A stretch of DNA of 64,000 bases from positions 1,240,001 to 1,304,000 of the forward strand of contig NZ_CP107020.1 in NCBI RefSeq assembly GCF_025725725.1, read 5' to 3'. The position numbers and the translations under genes are program-made. A model generated the notes under the pieces. That model was given only the letters and a program-made list of their open reading frames with translations, was not told the DNA's origin and ran no database searches. Source of the DNA: Brachybacterium huguangmaarense (lineage in GTDB: Bacteria; Actinomycetota; Actinomycetes; Actinomycetales; Dermabacteraceae). Position 1 is the first letter of the stretch. Every line of letters starts with the position of its first letter. Positions 9,087-19,938 of this stretch are shown in pieces.

Positions 9087-10595
9087 TCACGTGCCGCAGA
9101 AGGTGACGAAGGGCGCCCCGGGCTCCGCCCCGGGCCCCTCGAGCTCCTCGAGCCCCTCACGGCGGGTGAACGGCGAGGTGACGGCCTCGAGCAGCCGCTC
9201 GTACGGCGCCAGGTCCCCGAGCTCCGCGGCGCGCAGAGCCGCCTCGAGATGGTGGTTGCGGGGGATGTAGACGGGGTTGGCGGCGGCCATGCGGGCGCGC
9301 GCCGTCGCGGCCCGCTCGCCGTGCCCGGCGAGGTCCGCACGACGCTCGTCCCACGCGGCGAAGGCCGCGCGGGCCTCGCCCGGCAGCAGCTCGGACGTCC
9401 GGTCCTCGGTGAGCGCGCGGAAGAACCCCGTGTGGTCGACGCGGTGGCGCTCGAGCAGGTGCAGCGCGTCCTCGGCGAGCGAGCGCGCGGGGGCGAGATC
9501 CTCGTCCGAGCCGCCGTCTGCGAGCGGCACGCCCAGGCGCGCGGCCATGCTCTGGGTCCACGTGCGCACGTAGGCCGGCTCGAAGCCGCCGAGCACCTCG
9601 GTCGCAGCGGCGACCGCCGTCTCCGGGTCCTCGTCGATCACGGGCAGGAGCGCCTCGGCGAAGCGCGCGAGGTTCCACAGCGCGATCGCCCCCTGGCGGC
9701 CGTAGGCGTACCGGCCCTGGGCGTCGATCGAGCTGAAGCACGCCGACGGCGAGAAGACGTCGAGGAATGCGCACGGCCCGTAGTCGATCGTCTCCCCGGA
9801 GATCGCCATGTTGTCGGTGTTCATGACCCCGTGCACGAAGCCGACGCTCATCCAGCGGGCCACGAGCTCGGCCTGCGCTCGCGTCACGCAGCGCAGCAGG
9901 GCGAGGGGCTCGTCGGCCTCCTCGCGTGCCGCGGGCCAGTGCCGGTCGATCGCCCAGCGGGTCAGGGACCGCAGCAGGTCGGGGCCGCCGTGCCACGCCG
10001 CGTACTCGAAGGTGCCCACGCGCACATGGCTCGCGGCGACCCGCGTGAGCATCGCGCCGGGCTAGGGCACGGGCCCGCGGCGGAGCACGCCCGCTCCTGT
10101 CGCGGTGACCGCGAGCGCGCGCGTGGTCGGGATCCCGAGGGCGTGCATGGCCTCGCCCACGAGGTGCTCGCGCAGCATCGGACCGAGCGGCGCCCTGCCG
10201 TCGCCGGCACGCGCGAACGGCGTCGGCCCCGACCCCTTGAGGTGCAGGTCCCGCCGCCGCCCACGGGCATCGACGAGGTCGCCGAGCAGCACGGCGCGGC
10301 CGTCGCCCAGCAGCGGGTTGGGCCGGCCGAACTGGTGGCCCGCGTAGACCTGGGCCGTGGTGAAGGGATGGGAGACCTCGCGCGCGCCGGGGCGGCCCTC
10401 GGCGTCGAGACCGCCGGTCAGCAGTGCGAGCCCCTCGGGCCCCCGCAGCCAGGCGCGGTCGTAGCCGAGCTCGCGGGCGAGCTCCTCGTTGAGCACGACG
10501 AGTCGCGGCTCCGGCGGCGCCTCGGCGGCCTGGGGGATCGACAGCTCGGGGATCGCCGCGGCGTAGCTCTGGTGCAGACGGGGGATCGTCGTCAT
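9087..10595 (-). pseudogene. selO: SelO/YdiU-family protein AMPylase, interrupted by an in-frame TAG
   Basis: Reading straight through gives about 502 codons, the normal SelO length. The 5' part (10595-10062) holds YAGHQFG.P.LGDGRA, LHLKGSG.TPFAR.GDGR and the [20 protein letters not shown] region; the 3' part (from 10061) continues without frame change into AMLTRVAASHVRVGTFEYAA, MNTDNM and DYGPCAFLD, ending TFCGT. SelO proteins are pseudokinases that transfer AMP to proteins. The stop at 10064-10062 (TAG) splits the family's most conserved core, so neither half should be active. The start ATG at 10595 has AGGAG six bases upstream. A sequencing error, a recent nonsense mutation (for example CAG or GAG to TAG) or readthrough would all look the same here. 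Confidence 0.85.
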
Positions 10596-10697
10596 CTGCT
10601 CTCCTCTCGTCCAGCACCTCTCGTCCGGCATGGGCCGCTCCCCACGCTACCGGGCGCCTCCAGCGCCGCCCCAGCGCTCCGTGCCACCATCGTCGAC

Positions 10698-11408
10698 GTG
10701 AGTCTGGAGACCCTGCGCCACGCGATCGGCGAGCGCATCGTGCCGACGGCCGACCCCGCGGCCGGCTGGTGGACCCTGCTCGCCGTCGCGGTCGCCCTCG
10801 TTCTCGTGGCCGTGCCGGCCGCGTGGAGGCCGGCACGGCTCGCGGTCACGATCGTGCACGAGCTCGGGCACGCCGTCGTCGGGATCCTGGTCGGCCGCCG
10901 CTTCACCGGATTCGTGGTGAGCGCCGACATGTCGGGGCATGCCGTCACGGTGGGACGCAGCCGCGGTTTCGGCCGCGTCGTGTCGACGTGGGCGGGCTAC
11001 CCGGCGCCCGCGGTCGTGGGCGCGGTGCTGACTCACATCGCCTTCGGCGGCTTCTCGCGCACGACGCTGTTCGCCGACCTCGTGATCCTGGTGGTGTCGC
11101 TCGTCTTCGTGCGCTCGGCCCACACGCTCGCGACCGTGCTCGTCGCCGTCGTGGCGATCGGCGCCCTGTGGTGGTGGGGGAGCGCGGCGCTCGCCGCGGC
11201 GGTCGTGCTCGGCGCGGGCGTGTTCCTGCTGCTCGGCGCGTGGCGCCACTTCGGCGCCGTCATGGCTCACGGGCGACGCCAGGACGACCCCCAGCAGCTC
11301 GCCCAGCTCACGGGCGTCCCCACCGCGGTGTGGGTCGCAAGCTACGTGCTCGTGCTCGCCGCCTGCACGTGGTGGGGGTGGCGGGCGCTCGCCCCGCACG
11401 TGCTGTGA
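10698..11408 (+). CDS. M50B-like (site-2 protease fold) membrane protein
   Basis: 236 residues from a GTG at 10698. The zinc motif HELGHAVVG stands near residue 55 inside the second hydrophobic segment and a later GAW region is followed by more membrane helices, about six in total. This matches the bacterial Peptidase_M50B-like family, which has the metalloprotease HExxH-type motif but unproven substrates. No PDZ domain or partner anti-sigma factor is visible nearby. Whether it is proteolytic is uncertain; the glutamate of HELGH is intact. Confidence 0.8.
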   Translation: MSLETLRHAIGERIVPTADPAAGWWTLLAVAVALVLVAVPAAWRPARLAVTIVHELGHAVVGILVGRRFTGFVVSADMSGHAVTVGRSRGFGRVVSTWAGYPAPAVVGAVLTHIAFGGFSRTTLFADLVILVVSLVFVRSAHTLATVLVAVVAIGALWWWGSAALAAAVVLGAGVFLLLGAWRHFGAVMAHGRRQDDPQQLAQLTGVPTAVWVASYVLVLAACTWWGWRALAPHVL

Positions 11409-11475
11409 CAACCGTGGGGACGGAGGTCGGGGGCAGGTGGCGCCGGCCCCGACGATGCGGGCCCGGCGGAGCGGC

Positions 11476-11796
11476 TCAGGCCTGCTGTGAGCTCCCGGCC
11501 TCGGCGATCTGCCGCTCGCGCGCCTCGAGGAGGTAGGTCGCGATCGACGACGCACGATCGGCGTCGACGGCCCCGTCGGCGAGCAGCATCACCTCGGCGG
11601 CGACCTCGATCTCGTCGTCCTCGCCGGCCACGATGAACGCCCACGCGCCGTCGCGGACGGGCTGCTCGTGCGCCGCATCGATCAGCCGCGAGGGGATCTG
11701 CAGACCCTCGGGCTGGGCGCCGGGCACGCGCGGCGCGTCGTCGCGGTCGTCGGCGGGGTGGAACTCGTGGGCACTCGGCGTCTCGAAGCTCGTCAT
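11476..11796 (-). CDS. Small acidic conserved hypothetical protein
   Basis: 106 residues, acidic, soluble. I recognise no domain. A core such as IPSRLIDAAHEQPVRDGAWAF followed by a helical segment ATYLLEARERQIAEA suggests a folded small protein. The ATG at 11796 is preceded by the hexamer TACTGT with six bases between, so translation is probably leaderless; a longer frame to 11949 runs over the start of the divergent peroxiredoxin gene and is rejected. Divergently arranged with that gene. Confidence 0.7.
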   Translation of the reverse strand: MTSFETPSAHEFHPADDRDDAPRVPGAQPEGLQIPSRLIDAAHEQPVRDGAWAFIVAGEDDEIEVAAEVMLLADGAVDADRASSIATYLLEARERQIAEAGSSQQA

Positions 11797-11802
11797 ACCC
11801 CC

Positions 11803-11808
11803 ACAGTA
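11803..11808 (-). promoter_or_regulatory. -10 hexamer of probable leaderless promoter
   Basis: TACTGT on the minus strand, six bases before the ATG at 11796, no Shine-Dalgarno sequence in between. Confidence 0.5.
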
Positions 11809-11875
11809 GGGTGGCGGGCGTCCGCGCGTCATGCCGACGCGAGGGCCCGCCGACCGCCTGAGCGCAAGGAGACCG

Positions 11876-12346
11876 ATGTCCGACGTGAAGCTCGCCGTGG
11901 GGGACCGCGCCCCGGACTTCGACCTGCCCGCCGCGGGCGGCGGCCGCATCGGCCTCGAGGACCTGCGCGGGGCGCCGGCCGTGATCTGGTTCTACCCGGC
12001 GGCGGGCACGAGCCTGTGCACGAAGCAGGCGTGCGGGCTGCGTGACGACTACGCGCTGTTCGCCGACGCCGGCTACCGCATCCTGGGGATCTCCCCGGAC
12101 CCGGTGCCCGACCTCGAGCGGTTCATCGCGGACCAGCAGCTGCCCTACGACCTCGCGTCCGACCCCTCCCACGAGACCATGGCCGCGTACGGCGCCTGGG
12201 GCACCAAGAACATGTACGGCCGACTCGTCGAGGGCACGATCCGCTCGACCCTCGCGATCGACGCCGACGGCGTCCTCACCCTCGTGAAGTACCGCGTGGG
12301 CACGCCCACGCACATCGCCCTGCTGCGCGACCGCCTGGGGCTGTGA
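11876..12346 (+). CDS. Peroxiredoxin, BCP/PrxQ type
   Basis: 156 residues, typical for thioredoxin-dependent BCP/PrxQ peroxidases that reduce hydroperoxides in the cytosol. VGDRAPDFDLP opens the fold, and the catalytic segment reads FYPAAGTSLCTKQACGLRD: Cys48 would be the peroxidatic residue and Cys53 the resolving one, the same five-residue spacing as in BCP. The usual Pro-Gly before the first cysteine is replaced by Ser-Leu, a small deviation. ATG at 11876 has AAGGAG five bases upstream. Confidence 0.92.
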   Translation: MSDVKLAVGDRAPDFDLPAAGGGRIGLEDLRGAPAVIWFYPAAGTSLCTKQACGLRDDYALFADAGYRILGISPDPVPDLERFIADQQLPYDLASDPSHETMAAYGAWGTKNMYGRLVEGTIRSTLAIDADGVLTLVKYRVGTPTHIALLRDRLGL

Positions 12347-12422
12347 GACGGCCCGGACGGGGCTGCCGGCCGGCGTCGCGCAGGTGCGGGCGACGTGCTC
12401 GCGTGACCTCCGTCCGGTCCTT

Positions 12423-12451
12423 TTGTGCGACCCGGCGCCCTCCGGTAGTCT
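12423..12451 (+). promoter_or_regulatory. Promoter of tRNA-Ser
   Basis: TTGTGC at 12423-12428, exactly 17 bases, then TAGTCT at 12446-12451. The tRNA begins 63 bases downstream of the -10 box. Confidence 0.6.
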
Positions 12452-12513
12452 GGCCGCCGTTGCGCGCACGCAAGCGATTGCGCCCGCACAGCACACCATG
12501 CGCACGCGCATGA

Positions 12514-12602
12514 GGAGACGTGGCAGAGCGGCCGAATGCGCTCCCCTGCTAAGGGAGTAGGCGACCAAAATCGCCTCGGAGGTTCAAATCCTCTCGTCTC
12601 CG
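12514..12602 (+). tRNA. tRNA-Ser (anticodon GCT)
   Basis: Class II tRNA of 89 bases. Acceptor arms GGAGACG and CGTCTCC pair fully, followed by discriminator G. Anticodon stem CTCCC/GGGAG encloses loop CTGCTAA with anticodon GCT at 12548-12550, reading AGC and AGU. A long variable arm (GGCGA...TCGCC) and the T-loop GGTTCAAATCC are present. CCA is not encoded. Confidence 0.97.
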
Positions 12603-12789
12603 CATCGACCTGAGGGTCGCTGACCGGGAAGACCTCCTGGGAAGCGGCCCTCTCGTCACTTCTGCGGCTCGTCTCATGGTCGTTCAACGGTCGACCTCAG
12701 ACGGCGCTGGAACTCACGCGGCACGCCGCGCACGCGCCGGGCGGGGCACGAGGTGCAATGTCTAGGCAGGTTGTTCTCGATCCGACCGA
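12603..12789. other. Intergenic, tRNA-Ser to toxin-like gene
   Basis: 187 bases between the tRNA 3' end and the convergent toxin-like gene. It is less GC-rich than the neighbours from about 12740 onward. I see no integrase remnant, and no convincing direct repeat of the tRNA 3' end. Confidence 0.5.
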
Positions 12790-13578
12790 TCATGGCCTCG
12801 CGACATGCTGCGTGATCAAGGCGGCCATGCGATGTCGTGCCACATGGCCAGGCACGGGCATGGTGCTGGTCCTTCGGGGCAACGTCCCCGCGAGCTCGTG
12901 GAGGAGCACTGCAGCATCCCGGCGGCGACCGCTGAGCGGCGCCTGGTCAAGCTTCCAGCTCGTCTCAGGATAGGCCTGGCGGATCTCCAAGAGGGAATGC
13001 AGGTCTGTCAGGTCCTTGGGGTCTGAGAGACCGCGAGCTTTCCAGCTATGTGCCTTCAGCACCACGGCGGCCTCGAGCCGCGGGACCCGCGTGCGGAATT
13101 CGATCACTGAGCCGTCCAGAAGCTCCGCAGCCACCTCCAGGGTGATCCCTGACCCCGCGAAAGCGAAGGTGAGCTCGGGCAGGGTGTCGACCCATCCGAG
13201 GCCGGGCACGTCCGTCGCGCGGATTCCGTGCGAACTCCCGCTGCGCGACATCAGCACGTTGATCTCGATCTCCTGGCCTCCGTCGGTCTGTCGTGCGAAG
13301 AGGTTCCCGCCCTTCTTGGCGAAGTGCAGAATCTGCAACCTCTCAGCGATCGGACCGACCACCTCGACGTCATCGACGGCGGCATCGGCGTCACGGGTTG
13401 ATCGGTGGACAGCGTTCGGCGTCGGGTAGACGAGCTGGAGCATGCGCACCATGTACCCGCCGATGATCATGTACTCCGTCTCGCCTGCAGCCTCGGCAAC
13501 GGCCTGGAGTCCGAGCAGCCCCAGCGAGTCGGCGTTGCTCGTCGCCCGAGTACTGATCGAGAACATCTCGTCCTTCAC
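12790..13578 (-). CDS. Nucleotidyltransferase-fold protein, AbiEii-like toxin candidate
   Basis: 262 residues. It has the signature of a small nucleotidyltransferase: a glycine pair in YMIIGGYMVRM near residue 40, then RSTRDADAAVDD about 20 residues later providing two metal-binding aspartates, and a possible third acidic site in GQEIEINVLMS. AbiEii-type toxins of type IV systems share this fold and act as nucleotidyltransferases. The GTG start overlaps the stop of the upstream HTH protein by four bases (GTGA), the usual order antitoxin then toxin. Codon usage is less GC-biased than that of neighbouring genes, suggesting acquisition. It could instead be a housekeeping-type nucleotidyltransferase-like protein; toxicity is inference. 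Confidence 0.7.
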   Translation of the reverse strand: MKDEMFSISTRATSNADSLGLLGLQAVAEAAGETEYMIIGGYMVRMLQLVYPTPNAVHRSTRDADAAVDDVEVVGPIAERLQILHFAKKGGNLFARQTDGGQEIEINVLMSRSGSSHGIRATDVPGLGWVDTLPELTFAFAGSGITLEVAAELLDGSVIEFRTRVPRLEAAVVLKAHSWKARGLSDPKDLTDLHSLLEIRQAYPETSWKLDQAPLSGRRRDAAVLLHELAGTLPRRTSTMPVPGHVARHRMAALITQHVARP

Positions 13579-14558
13579 TCGCCGGCACCGACGATGAGCG
13601 CCGCGACCTTCTCTGCCGCGGCGTCACTGTCGACGTCGGAGCTGTTCAGCAGGTCCCACAGCACGATCGGGGGATCCGCCAGGGGAAGGGACCCAGGTGC
13701 GCCGCGCTCTACTTCCGCATCGATCAGTCGCCACAGGGTCGGGTCCCGCGGCACGCAGGTGATGAGGGTGGCGTCCTCGAGCGGGGCGGGCACGAAGCCG
13801 TCTCCTGCGAGGTCGACGGGCTTCCGTACGTAGATCCGCCCTCGTGCCGGGAGCTTCCATGGCGCGATCACGTCGGCGGCGACGTCTCCGCTGACCAGCG
13901 GCTGCGCGTCGAGCGAGGCGGCGACCGTGGCAGCCGCTCTGGCCTGCTCTCGGGTGTCGGCAAGCCCGTACCAGCCGAACTGGTGACCTCCGGGGCCTGC
14001 GTACTCCGCCGTCCAGTGCGCGAGGAGCGCACGCCGGTCGCGTGTGATCACGCCGCCGCCGTGGTCGGTCACGAGGTCCTTGAGCTTGCGCACGGCGGCG
14101 GAGATCGCCTGCTGACTCGTGCCCAGCTGTGCCGCGATCGCAGGCTGCCGCACCGGGCCCTTCGCCAGCAGGAGGTACCTCTCGAGCGCCCAGCGGATCC
14201 ACGCCGGCCGGCCGCGCGGCGTCCCCTGCCTGCTCGTCTCGCTGCTCGCCGGCTCGTCGGCTTCGTACGTTCGTCCCTGATAGATGAGGCGGATGGGCCT
14301 CTCGGTGAGGATGTCGACCTCGCCGGCCTGAGCTCGTGCGACCGTCGTCGGGGTGGCGGATGCGCCCACCAACAGGGGCCTGCGGCCGTGCGCCAGGGCC
14401 CCACGTACGTGCTGGGCGTCCATGCGTTCCACGGCGGGCGCGGGAGTCACCTCGATGCGGGTGCCGTCGGGTGCGTGCAGGAGCCACGATCCGACCGTGG
14501 ATCCGCCTGTGACTGCGACATCGAGCTCGCGCAGAAGAGTTGCCACGTCGACAGCCAT
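13575..14558 (-). CDS. HTH protein, AbiEi-like antitoxin/autoregulator candidate
   Basis: 327 residues. A winged-helix-like segment lies near residue 150 (LAKGPVRQPAIAAQLGTSQQAISAAVRKLK), where the QQAIS helix would be the recognition helix. The C-terminal half contains a beta-rich region (ARGRIYVRKPVDLAGDGFVP) followed by TLITCVPRDPTLW. The N-terminus includes a restriction-like IRLIYQGRTYE segment. AbiEi antitoxins pair a winged helix with a C-terminal domain and repress their own operon. The ATG at 14558 is chosen because GGAGG stands six bases upstream; a second ATG at 14573 has none. It precedes and overlaps the nucleotidyltransferase gene. Confidence 0.65.
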   Translation of the reverse strand: MAVDVATLLRELDVAVTGGSTVGSWLLHAPDGTRIEVTPAPAVERMDAQHVRGALAHGRRPLLVGASATPTTVARAQAGEVDILTERPIRLIYQGRTYEADEPASSETSRQGTPRGRPAWIRWALERYLLLAKGPVRQPAIAAQLGTSQQAISAAVRKLKDLVTDHGGGVITRDRRALLAHWTAEYAGPGGHQFGWYGLADTREQARAAATVAASLDAQPLVSGDVAADVIAPWKLPARGRIYVRKPVDLAGDGFVPAPLEDATLITCVPRDPTLWRLIDAEVERGAPGSLPLADPPIVLWDLLNSSDVDSDAAAEKVAALIVGAGE

Positions 14559-14660
14559 GAGCACCTCCGACAAAAATATACACGACGTCCCTGTAGTTGT
14601 TTGTTGGACAACGATAGCTCATGCGGAGTGTGAGAACCGGTTGTCAAGGCAACATCGAGA
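14559..14660. promoter_or_regulatory. AT-rich promoter region of the toxin-antitoxin-like operon
   Basis: The most AT-rich stretch in this part of the window. On the minus strand TATATT (14575-14580) can serve as -10. Short inverted repeats surround it: GTTGT at 14596-14600 with ACAAC at 14608-14612, and AACCGGTT further upstream. They could be the binding site of the HTH protein; no clear -35 box is seen. Confidence 0.4.
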
Positions 14661-14821
14661 GGGACCTGGTTGGAGCCGGGGAGCACGACCCGCGGACCCC
14701 ATGACGACGATGCGGAGGCTCCCCTCGGCACCTCACGACCCACCGCCTTCACGGCGAGTGCTCACGGGGTCGATGAAGTGTTCACGCACATGCTGGCGTC
14801 ACGCCCCGTACCTCGCGCGGC

Positions 14822-15721
14822 TCACACGGCCCGGGACACGGCCCGCGGACGCACCGGCGCGGTGAGCCGCGCGAGGCGGCGGCCCGCACGGGTGTCCCGC
14901 AGTCGTTCGACGGGCACGAACGCCGCCCAGCACACGGCCGTGGGCAGGAAGTGGATGCCCAGCAGGAGAAACGTGCTGAGGTGGAAGCCGAGGAACACCG
15001 CGATCAGCACGTACAGCGCCCGGCCCCGCAGGAACAGGGCGAGCGGCGAGCTCAGCTCCATCGCGACCGCCGCCCACTGGGCGGGCACGAAGACCCACGG
15101 CACGTGGAGCAGCCACGCCGCCCACGGGGTGCCGCGCCGGATGATCGCCCACGCGAGGATCGCGCTGTCGGCCCACGCGGCGACCGACCCCGAGGCGAGG
15201 AACTTGGCCAGCACCGAGAGGAAGTAGGTCGCGACCACGGCGAGCTGGATGCAGCGCAGCGCCCAGCCGGCCGCCTCCGACGGGGTGTCGTCGCGCCACG
15301 AGGCCGCAGGCACCGTGGGCAGCACCCAGACCGCGACCATGAGCGCGAGGTGGTCGTGGGCGATGTACCCGTAGCTGTTGGAGTACAGCATCCACACGCC
15401 GAACGCGACCCCCACGACCGCACCCGTCAGGCGCGGCCGCCATCCGAGCAGTCCGAGCACGCATCCCAGCACGATCACCGTCTGCAGCACGTGCGCCCCG
15501 GCCTCGGTCACGGGCGGCAGGTGCAGGAGCCGCGCGAGCAGCATCGGGCGGAAGTACTCGGCGTTGGCGGCATGCCCCGGCACGTCGCCGTCGATCACGA
15601 CGATGTCCACGAGCACGAAGACGGCGACGATCGCGCGCAGCGCCGCGACCCGGGAGGCGGGGAGCGCCGGGAGCAGCGTGCGGCGCAGCACGGAGGAGCC
15701 CACGGGATCGCGGCCGGTCAC
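14822..15721 (-). CDS. HTTM-like multi-pass membrane protein
   Basis: 299 residues from a GTG at 15721 with six to eight hydrophobic segments. Features such as SRVAALRAIVAVFVLVDIVV at the start, YIAHDHLALMVAVWVLP, LRCIQLAVVATYFLSVLAKF and FHLSTFLLLGIHFLPTAVCW fit the HTTM/vitamin-K-carboxylase-like membrane family (histidine pair, lysine in LSVLAKF). The function of bacterial stand-alone members is unknown. The start codon overlaps the stop of the preceding small membrane protein gene by four bases, so the two probably work together. Confidence 0.75.
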   Translation of the reverse strand: MTGRDPVGSSVLRRTLLPALPASRVAALRAIVAVFVLVDIVVIDGDVPGHAANAEYFRPMLLARLLHLPPVTEAGAHVLQTVIVLGCVLGLLGWRPRLTGAVVGVAFGVWMLYSNSYGYIAHDHLALMVAVWVLPTVPAASWRDDTPSEAAGWALRCIQLAVVATYFLSVLAKFLASGSVAAWADSAILAWAIIRRGTPWAAWLLHVPWVFVPAQWAAVAMELSSPLALFLRGRALYVLIAVFLGFHLSTFLLLGIHFLPTAVCWAAFVPVERLRDTRAGRRLARLTAPVRPRAVSRAV

Positions 15722-16194
15722 GGCGCCGCCCAGCGCACGATCTGCACCGTCTCGGGCGGACCGGCGGGTGCGCCGTGGCGCAGCGTCGTCACCCGCTGGC
15801 ACACGACGAGCGCCGTGAGCGGGGCGAGGCCCGGGTGCTCCCGGTCGTAGTGCTCGGCGAGGGGCGCGAGCAGCGACGGGTCCGCGCGCATCGCCGTCAG
15901 ATGGTTCTCGACGTCGGCCCTCTCGATGCCGACGCTGCGCGGGCCGAAGCCGATGTCGACGACCTGGCCGTCGCGCTCGCCGAGCAGGCACGTGCTGCGG
16001 ACCTGCCCGTCGGGGTCCTCGGCCTGCGCGTACTGCTCGAGGGTGCCGAAGGGGAAGTACTCGTTGGTGCGCTGCAGCTGACCGGCGAGGAGCACGGCGG
16101 CGAGCGCGAGCATGACCGTCACCCGCCACAGCACCGAGCCGCTGCCCAGTCGGCGCACGCCGGCGCGCGCGGGGACGGGGCGCTCGGGCGGCAT
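15718..16194 (-). CDS. Membrane-anchored hypothetical protein, partner of the HTTM-like protein
   Basis: 158 residues. One N-terminal membrane segment (VTVMLALAAVLLAGQ, residues about 25-40) leads to an outside domain of about 115 residues with two cysteines (STCLLGER, VVCQRVTTL) that could form a disulfide. I recognise no family. Such small exported partners often sit next to HTTM proteins. Start ATG at 16194 follows TAGGCT by six bases. Confidence 0.7.
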   Translation of the reverse strand: MPPERPVPARAGVRRLGSGSVLWRVTVMLALAAVLLAGQLQRTNEYFPFGTLEQYAQAEDPDGQVRSTCLLGERDGQVVDIGFGPRSVGIERADVENHLTAMRADPSLLAPLAEHYDREHPGLAPLTALVVCQRVTTLRHGAPAGPPETVQIVRWAAP

Positions 16195-16200
16195 GGGGGG

Positions 16201-16206
16201 AGCCTA
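16201..16206 (-). promoter_or_regulatory. -10 hexamer of probable leaderless promoter
   Basis: TAGGCT on the minus strand, six bases (all C) before the ATG at 16194. Confidence 0.45.
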
Positions 16207-16398
16207 GACTCCTCCGCCGCCCGGGCGGACCGGCAGGCCGCGCCGTGCGCACGCGAGGTCCGCGGCCGGTCCGGATGCAGGACCCGAGGCGGGAGCTGTC
16301 GGCCGTCGCCTGTACAGTGACGCTCGTCCGCTCAGCGCCGTCGCGGCCAGCGCAGCCCCCGGCGCAGGTCGCACGGTGCCGTTCCCACAGGAGGTCCC

Positions 16399-19221
<2,823 letters not shown>

Positions 19222-19271
19222 GACACGCACGTCCGGAGCTCGGGCGCGGTGGCTGGGATGCCGCCGCGCGG

Positions 19272-19321
19272 GTGCCCCGGTGCGGACCGTCGCCTCGCCG
19301 GCACGGTCCGCACCGGGGCGC
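19272..19321 (+). terminator. Strong hairpin terminator after ppc
   Basis: A perfect 17-bp inverted repeat (19274-19290 with 19303-19319, outer part GCCCCGGTGCGG) enclosing a 12-base loop, extendable by a G-T and a G-C pair. It lies 50 bases after the ppc stop. No U-tract follows, as is usual in high-GC actinobacteria. Confidence 0.8.
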
Positions 19322-19358
19322 GAGCGTGTGCGGCCGGTCCGGGCCGACGGGAGGCGCC

Positions 19359-19910
19359 GTGACGCCGGGGCCGGTGGATCCGGGGCGGGGGCGGCGCCGG
19401 GCCACCTCGGCCGTGGTGGGCGCGATCGGCGTCCTGCTGCTGATCGGCGCCTGGGCGACGGTGGGCCCCCGCCATCCGGTGTTCGCGCTCGTCGTCACGA
19501 TGACGAGCTTCGGGCTCGTGCCCTTCCTCGGTCGTCCCCTCGCGCCGCATCTGCCGCGATGGCTGCTCGACGTGCCGCCCGGTGAGCGGGTGCTGCACCG
19601 GCTGCTGGGGATCGGCCTCGTGATGCGGGTGCTCGACGCCGTGCGCTGGAACGCGTCGCTCGGCCGTGGCCGCGGGACCGCCGGCACCCGGGCGGGGTTG
19701 CGCGCGGTCGACCGGCATACGCGCGAGAGCCTCGCCGCGCACGGCGTCGGCGCCCTCGTGCACGCCGGCGCGGCGGTCGCCCCCGCGGCCGCGGGGGCCT
19801 GGGGCGTCGCGGGCCTCGTGCTGTTCGGCGGGCTCGCCGCCCACGTCTACCCCGTGCTGATCCAGCGGGCGGTGCGCCTGCGCCTGGCGCCGCTGCTCGC
19901 GCGGCTGTGA
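19359..19910 (+). CDS. Small membrane protein, CrtO-like (glycosyl-diaponeurosporenoate acyltransferase family)
   Basis: 183 residues, about four hydrophobic segments. The C-terminal motif HVYPVLIQRAVRLRLAPLL matches the NVYPVMLQRYNR ending of the CrtO-like acyltransferase family of staphyloxanthin synthesis, and VLHRLLGIGLVMRVLDAVRWN and TRESLAAHGVGALVH are also family-like. No carotenoid gene is near, so a carotenoid role is not supported; it might instead modify a lipid, given the lipid genes that follow. GTG at 19359 has GGGAGG four bases upstream; a longer frame from 19272 begins inside the ppc terminator and is rejected. Convergent with the acyl-CoA reductase gene, 28 bases apart. Confidence 0.65.
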   Translation: MTPGPVDPGRGRRRATSAVVGAIGVLLLIGAWATVGPRHPVFALVVTMTSFGLVPFLGRPLAPHLPRWLLDVPPGERVLHRLLGIGLVMRVLDAVRWNASLGRGRGTAGTRAGLRAVDRHTRESLAAHGVGALVHAGAAVAPAAAGAWGVAGLVLFGGLAAHVYPVLIQRAVRLRLAPLLARL

Positions 19911-19938
19911 CTGCGAGGCCGACACCCGCGCCGCGCCG

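Noticed and set aside
6469-9270. A 933-codon open frame opposite the UvrA-like gene
   Set aside because: It is the antisense shadow of a high-GC gene; composition is Arg/Val/His-rich with no domain, while the minus strand shows intact ABC motifs.
10062-10064. Recoded amber codon (pyrrolysine or selenocysteine) in selO
   Set aside because: The SelO selenocysteine uses UGA near the C-terminus, not UAG in the core, and nothing here suggests pyrrolysine machinery.
12650-12658. Attachment-site repeat of the tRNA-Ser 3' end
   Set aside because: Only CCTCTCGTC (9 bases) matches and it lies 60 bases away, inside neither boundary of the acquired module; chance is likely.
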